NCBI GenBank assembly: GCA_026389415.1
Contig: JAPLHX010000195.1
Span: 1 to 17,547 of the forward strand
DNA length: 17,547 nucleotides
Direction of reading: 5' to 3'
From: Coprothermobacterota bacterium
GTDB lineage: Bacteria; Caldisericota; JANLFM01
Shown: positions 14,801 through 17,547 of the stretch, piece after piece
Layout: every line of letters begins with the position of its first letter
Position numbering within the stretch: the stretch's first letter is position 1
Position numbers and translations under genes: made by a program
Notes under the pieces: generated by a model
Told to the model about the DNA's origin: nothing
Seen by the model: only the letters and a program-made list of their open reading frames with translations
Databases searched by the model: none

Positions 14801-15940
14801 CTTTTTGAAGCGCGTCGTCCTCGCGGCCAAGCCTCCGTGTCTGAAGCAGAAGGTATCGTTCATATTGAGGATTTGGCGGAAGACAGAGCGCTGTGGGTGA
14901 TCGAAGAAGAGAAACCACTTTTGGAAAAGTATCGAGAACCGAACTGGCTTAAAGAAATACCCGAAAGCGATTTACTTGGGTTCCTGCTCTCACTGAAATC
15001 GGCCTTCGAAATGAAAGAGAAGAATAGAACACACCCTGTTCATCTTGCCATTGACCGTTATATAGAGCAATACCAAACACAACATCAGACCCAAATCAAC
15101 CCCCAAAGCTGGTCTGGAATCGAGATCATTGCATTCCGCGGGATTTCCGCCACCTACCGGAAAGATCAGATCCGACGGGTCTTGATCGGCACCTCAGCTT
15201 TCTTGCGGGAAAGAGGTGTCTCCTTGCCCTTCGATCTCATTAAAGAAGAAGCACTCCTTTTATCGGTAGCCGTAAGTGGTAAATACCAGGCTGGATTTGT
15301 GATCGGTCCCTCCCGCCGATATCGTCTATCTTTCGCTTCCCGCTTGAGAGTGAGTGAGTGCGACCGGATCGCCGCAGGTGACCGCTTGAATGAAGGGCCT
15401 TTAAATCCCAGCGATATCCTTCGATTGAAGGGGATCAAGGAAACACAGCAGTACCTGCTGCAGGAAGTGCAGAAGGTCTATAAATCGCAAGGGGTAGATA
15501 TCAACGATAAGCATATTGAACTGATCATTCGCCAATTGCTGCGCAAGGTCCGGATCAATGATGCGGGTGATACCAGTTTCCTACCGGGTGACTTAGTGAA
15601 TCATAGTGTTTTTGAGGAAGAGAATCGTCGGGTGATGATCCTTGGCATGCGACCGGCGGATGCCGCGAATACTCTATTGGGAATGACGAAATCTGCCCTG
15701 GCTACAGATTCTTTCCTTTCCGCCGCTTCGTTTCAGGAAACAACCCGGGTTTTGACCGATGCCGCCGTAAAAGGCAAAATTGACGGCCTGGTAGGCCTTA
15801 AGGAGAATGTGATCATCGGCAGCTTGATTCCCGCAGGAAGTGGATTGCCCATCTATCAAGATGTTGTGATTCGGCAAGAAGCCGAAAATGAAGTGGAGGA
15901 AACTCCTCCTGAACTTGACATTTTGCAAACGCAACCGTAA
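11825..15940 (+). CDS. rpoC: RNA polymerase beta' subunit with two extra segments
   Basis: The beta' subunit, 1371 residues, carrying the catalytic magnesium site. Zinc site 1 uses C59, C61, C74 and C77. The active-site motif NADFDGD is at 446-452. Zinc site 2 uses C779, C926, C933 and C936. The trigger loop (TLRTFHTGGIAEEDITTGLP) carries no insertion. The C-terminal LATDSFLSAASFQETTRVL block is intact. The protein is about 170 residues longer than Bacillus RpoC: a repeat of about 69 residues lies between the zinc-site cysteines (797-926), and about 120 extra residues lie after the trigger loop (about 1012-1150). The TTG start at 11825 overlaps the rpoB end by 11 bp and has GGAGGAGGT (about 11805-11813) and GGAG (11817-11820) upstream; the ATG at 11849 would cut conserved residues. 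Co-transcribed with rpoB. Confidence 0.97.
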   Translation: MKTREFDAMQVGLASPERIRLWSHGEVKKAETINYRTLKPEPDGLFCERIFGPEKDYECHCGRYKRIRYRGVICERCGVEVTTARVRRERMGHIELAAPVAHVWFLRGIPSRIAMLLDIPLRALEKVVYFASFIITDAGHTPLAYKQTLTPEEHADYREKHGQAFKAMIGAEAVKELLNQLNLEKLAQELKDEIGRVAGQRRVKAVKRLEIIEAFRKSGNRPEWMITVALPVIPPDLRPLVPLDGGRFATSDLNDLYRRVINRNNRLKKLMEVNAPDIIVRNEKRMLQEAVDALIDNGRRARPIVGAGNRPLRSLSDMLKGKQGRFRQNLLGKRVDYSGRSVIVVGPKLHIDQCGLPKEMALEMFKPFVMKKIVERGFVHNIKSAKRMIERQRPEVWELLEEVIKDHPVLLNRAPTLHRLGIQAFMPILVEGKAIQIHPLVCTAFNADFDGDQMAVHVPLSLAAQAEARVLMLAAYNLLSPANGKPLAAPQRDIIIGCYYLTLERKGDLGEGKFFSDSEEAIYAYQNKIISLFALINVRMKGEMVETTVGRLLFNQTIQRSLGDVSEPVPFYNKEMPRKELQTMVGEIYRHYGVTKTGALLDALKELGFTASTNAGLSVGIDDFKVPPEKYEILRQAEEQVAGVKDLYQQGLYSEDERYLQVVNIWLKATNQIEEKVLAHLERFDPVHMMAMSGARGDPKQVRQIVGMRGLMADPAGKIIEFPIKSSLRDGLTTLEYFISTHGARKGLADTAIKTADAGYLTRRLVDVAQEMVIREEDCSYATIRPIKKGQWVEKTVGTRAIGKQLAENVLDPKTTKTIAKQGDLIDKDLADKIDALQILQVTVRNKLDSVEIGDISEGKNVVEPMEERILGRTAVENIVNPKNKKIIVNAGEEIDEDAVAKISAARDSGGNRLIPSIRVRSVLTCQAQNSVCAKCYGRDLAMRRPVAVGEAVGTIAAQSIGEPGTQLTLRTFHTGGIAEEDITTGLPRVEELFEARRPRGQASVSEAEGIVHIEDLAEDRALWVIEEEKPLLEKYREPNWLKEIPESDLLGFLLSLKSAFEMKEKNRTHPVHLAIDRYIEQYQTQHQTQINPQSWSGIEIIAFRGISATYRKDQIRRVLIGTSAFLRERGVSLPFDLIKEEALLLSVAVSGKYQAGFVIGPSRRYRLSFASRLRVSECDRIAAGDRLNEGPLNPSDILRLKGIKETQQYLLQEVQKVYKSQGVDINDKHIELIIRQLLRKVRINDAGDTSFLPGDLVNHSVFEEENRRVMILGMRPADAANTLLGMTKSALATDSFLSAASFQETTRVLTDAAVKGKIDGLVGLKENVIIGSLIPAGSGLPIYQDVVIRQEAENEVEETPPELDILQTQP

Positions 15941-15981
15941 GATACCTTGCTGCTGTTCGAAGGGAGTCGCTTGACTTCTAA

Positions 15982-16224
15982 ATGAACAGTCCTCTCGCGG
16001 GTGTATCTTTAGTTGTTGGGATACGACAAACCATCCGAGCGGTAGAACTAAATAAGGTAGGTAGAATATATGTAGCCAATGATGCAGAATCGCGCGTAGT
16101 TGAATCACTCATTCAATTATGCAAGGCGAAAGGAGTGGAAGTGATTTTCGTTGATTCAAGGGAGGCTTTGGGAAAAGCCGCCGGAATCGAAAGAGGTGCT
16201 AGCGCAATTGCCGTCTTGAGATGA
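15982..16224 (+). CDS. L7Ae/YbxF-like ribosomal family protein
   Basis: An 80-residue protein of the L7Ae/L30e/S12e/Gadd45 family. Bacterial members next to rpsL (YbxF, YlxQ types) bind kink-turn RNA and associate with ribosomes, though their cellular role is poorly known. Family features are VVGIRQTIRAVELNKVGRIY at the start, then VANDAES, and LGKAAGIERGASAIAVL at the end. Length equals that of the Bacillus protein (about 82), so the gene is complete. The ATG at 15982 is preceded directly by an in-frame stop, so no longer start exists; the nearest purine-rich site (AAGGGAG) is rather far (about 16 nt). It follows rpoC after 41 bp. Its stop codon abuts the rpsL remnant, where an entire rpsL with its ribosome site would be expected. 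Confidence 0.93.
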   Translation: MNSPLAGVSLVVGIRQTIRAVELNKVGRIYVANDAESRVVESLIQLCKAKGVEVIFVDSREALGKAAGIERGASAIAVLR

Positions 16225-16414
16225 TATTCCTGGAATTGGCCACAACCTCCAAGAACACTCGGTCGTGTTGGTTCGTGGAGGTCGTGTGAAGGATTTGCCA
16301 GGTATCAAATATCACATCGTTCGTGGTGCATTGGATACAGCCGGCGTGCAAAATCGGCGCAAGAGTCGTTCTCTTTATGGCGCAAAAAGACCCAAGGCCG
16401 CGGCTGGCGAGTAA
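16223..16414 (+). pseudogene. rpsL: Ribosomal protein S12, C-terminal half only (no start codon)
   Basis: The frame encodes 63 residues matching the C-terminal half of S12: IPGIGHNLQEHSVVLVRGGR, then VKDLPGIKYHIVRGALDTAG, ending YGAKRPKAAAGE. S12 is about 124-137 residues, so about the first 70 are absent, including the TPKKPNSA loop that reads codon-anticodon pairing in the A site. An in-frame TGA (16217-16219) lies just before the match, and no ATG, GTG or TTG precedes it in frame. The ATG at 16221 is in another frame. The fragment begins within a base or two of the L7Ae-like stop codon. The place in the operon (before rpsG) is the normal one for rpsL, so either about 250 bp have been lost here with an intact copy elsewhere, or the assembly is wrong. 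It cannot make functional S12 as it stands. Confidence 0.92.
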
Positions 16415-16428
16415 TAAAGGAGACCCGG

Positions 16429-16899
16429 ATGCCAAGAAAAGGACCTGTTCCCAAACGAAAATTGCTGCCTGATCCTCGTTACCGCAGTCTTCTGATTGCG
16501 GAAACCATTAATCGAATTATGTTGAAGGGCAAAAAAAGCGTAGCCGAAATGATCGTATACGGTGCCCTGGAGGAAGTTGCGCAAAAAACGGGAAAGACCC
16601 CGGCGGAAGTGCTGGAGACAGCTATTGACCGCTGCAAACCCCTTTTGGAAGTTCGCCCTCGCCGAATTGGCGGAGCAACCTATCAAATCCCAATCGAAGT
16701 TGCACCCGAACGTGGGAAATCGTTAGGTCTGAAGTGGTTGGTGAACGCAGCCCGTACTCGTTCCGGCAAAACCATGCGCGAGCGATTGGTCTCAGAAGTC
16801 TCGGAGGCTTTGCAAGGTTTGGGTGGTGCGGTGAAGAAGAGAGACGAATCCCACAAGATGGCGGAGGCGAACAAGGCGTTTGCCTCCTACCGCTGGTAA
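16429..16899 (+). CDS. rpsG: 30S ribosomal protein S7
   Basis: Ribosomal protein S7, 156 residues, the usual length. It nucleates assembly of the 30S head on 16S rRNA and lies near the E site. Recognised by MPRKGPVPKRKLLPDPRYRS at the N-terminus, RPRRIGGATYQIPIEV in the centre, and the C-terminal KKRDESHKMAEANKAFASYR. The ATG at 16429 has a good ribosome site (AAAGGAG, 16416-16422, 6 nt spacing), 14 bp after the rpsL-remnant stop. Part of the rpsL-rpsG-fusA operon. Confidence 0.97.
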   Translation: MPRKGPVPKRKLLPDPRYRSLLIAETINRIMLKGKKSVAEMIVYGALEEVAQKTGKTPAEVLETAIDRCKPLLEVRPRRIGGATYQIPIEVAPERGKSLGLKWLVNAARTRSGKTMRERLVSEVSEALQGLGGAVKKRDESHKMAEANKAFASYRW

Positions 16900-16921
16900 T
16901 TCGAGGAGATTGCTTTAGCAA

Positions 16922-17547
16922 ATGGTGGTCAATTCTTGTGCCCTAGAGCAGATCCGTAACATCGGGATTGTGGCCCACATTGATGCGGGAAAAACCACAA
17001 CCACCGAGCGGATCCTGTTTTATACGGGACGCATCCGTCGTATTGGTGAGGTGGACGATGGAACAACCACCATGGATTGGATGGTACAAGAACGCGAACG
17101 AGGGATCACCATTACCTCAGCCGTCACCACATGTTTTTGGAATGATGCCCGAATCAATATTATCGATACTCCTGGCCACGTTGATTTTACCGTTGAGGTG
17201 GAGCGATCGCTTCGCGTGCTGGATGGTGCCGTAGTGATTCTCGAAGCGGTAGCTGGGGTCCAACCACAATCCGAAACGGTTTGGCGGCAAGCAGATCGGT
17301 ATCATGTCCCCCGAATCCTGTTTATCAACAAAATGGACCGAGTTGGAGCTGATTTCTTTCGCGTGGTTCAAATGATGCGCGATCGTCTTGGTGCCCGCCC
17401 GCTGATACTACAGCTTCCGATTGGAGCGGAGGACCAATTCCATGGTGTGGTCGACCTGGTCGAAGAAGTGGCCTACCTCTATCAGGATGATTTGGGCCTC
17501 TCGTTCGAGAGAACCGCGATACCAAACGAACTCAGCAGTCAGGTCGC
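16922..17547 (+). CDS. fusA: Elongation factor G, N-terminal part (cut by window end)
   Basis: The first 208 codons of EF-G, the GTPase that drives ribosome translocation; the frame is open to the window edge. GTP-binding motifs are all present: P-loop AHIDAGKT (18-25), the switch I threonine in RGITITSA (60-67), DTPGH (82-86) and NKMD (136-139). The VQPQSETVWRQA and RVGADFFRVV stretches are typical of translational EF-G. The ATG at 16922 is preceded by GAGGAGA (about 16903-16909) at 12 nt, and lies 22 bp after the rpsG stop. Whether it is the main fusA or a paralogue cannot be told from the fragment, but its place after rpsG favours the main gene. Confidence 0.96.
   Translation, partial: MVVNSCALEQIRNIGIVAHIDAGKTTTTERILFYTGRIRRIGEVDDGTTTMDWMVQERERGITITSAVTTCFWNDARINIIDTPGHVDFTVEVERSLRVLDGAVVILEAVAGVQPQSETVWRQADRYHVPRILFINKMDRVGADFFRVVQMMRDRLGARPLILQLPIGAEDQFHGVVDLVEEVAYLYQDDLGLSFERTAIPNELSSQV

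Noticed and set aside
16221..16223. ATG overlapping the L7Ae-like stop (ATGA) as a start for S12
   Set aside because: It is in a different frame from the S12 residues and runs into a stop after about 22 codons.
1..17547. CRISPR arrays, insertion sequences, tRNA genes, prophage or defence genes
   Set aside because: No repeat-spacer pattern, transposase, terminal inverted repeats or tRNA cloverleaf was found on reading both strands.

Overview
The window is bacterial chromosome of intermediate GC. It carries two opposed blocks of housekeeping genes that meet at a decayed gene. The order rpoB-rpoC-L7Ae-like-rpsL-rpsG-fusA is the one usual in Bacillota, but the RNase P RNA looks type A rather than the type B of Bacillus. 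The V/A-type ATPase order (G-I-K-E-C, continuing off the left edge) and its one-hairpin K subunit resemble Thermus-type and archaeal-type operons. I would call it a deep-branching or Clostridia-like lineage of uncertain phylum; I cannot name a species.

Left block, minus strand, read right to left (6704 down to 24): a secreted NlpC/P60 endopeptidase with three SH3b domains, a secreted L,D-transpeptidase (YkuD), a HU-family DNA-binding protein, and the head of a V/A-ATPase operon (subunits G, I, K, E, C). The ATPase genes overlap or are nearly contiguous (two ATGA overlaps of 4 bp, then gaps of 1 and 4 nt). The HU terminator directly abuts, and partly overlaps, the ATPase promoter. NlpC/P60 and the L,D-transpeptidase are both cell-wall enzymes and may be co-transcribed.

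Middle (6775-8201, plus strand): a clear pseudogene of an ATP-dependent DNA ligase D (phosphoesterase plus ligase domains). It has an internal deletion that removes the catalytic lysine segment, a frameshift and two in-frame stops. Its last codon overlaps the -10 box of rnpB, the RNase P RNA gene, which follows at once.

Right block (8248-17547, plus strand): a textbook promoter, rpoB and rpoC (overlapping by 11 bp), an L7Ae/YbxF-like protein, a rpsL remnant, rpsG and the first 208 codons of fusA. Two things stand out. The rpsL reading frame holds only the C-terminal half of S12, fused directly behind the L7Ae-like gene with no start codon. RpoC is about 170 residues longer than the compact Bacillus form, and this is explained by a tandem duplication between the zinc-site cysteines and by an insertion of about 120 residues after the trigger loop.

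I see no CRISPR array, insertion sequence, prophage or defence cluster. The best leads are the headless rpsL (real deletion or assembly error), the RpoC extra domains, and the ligD remnant with rnpB embedded at its tail.
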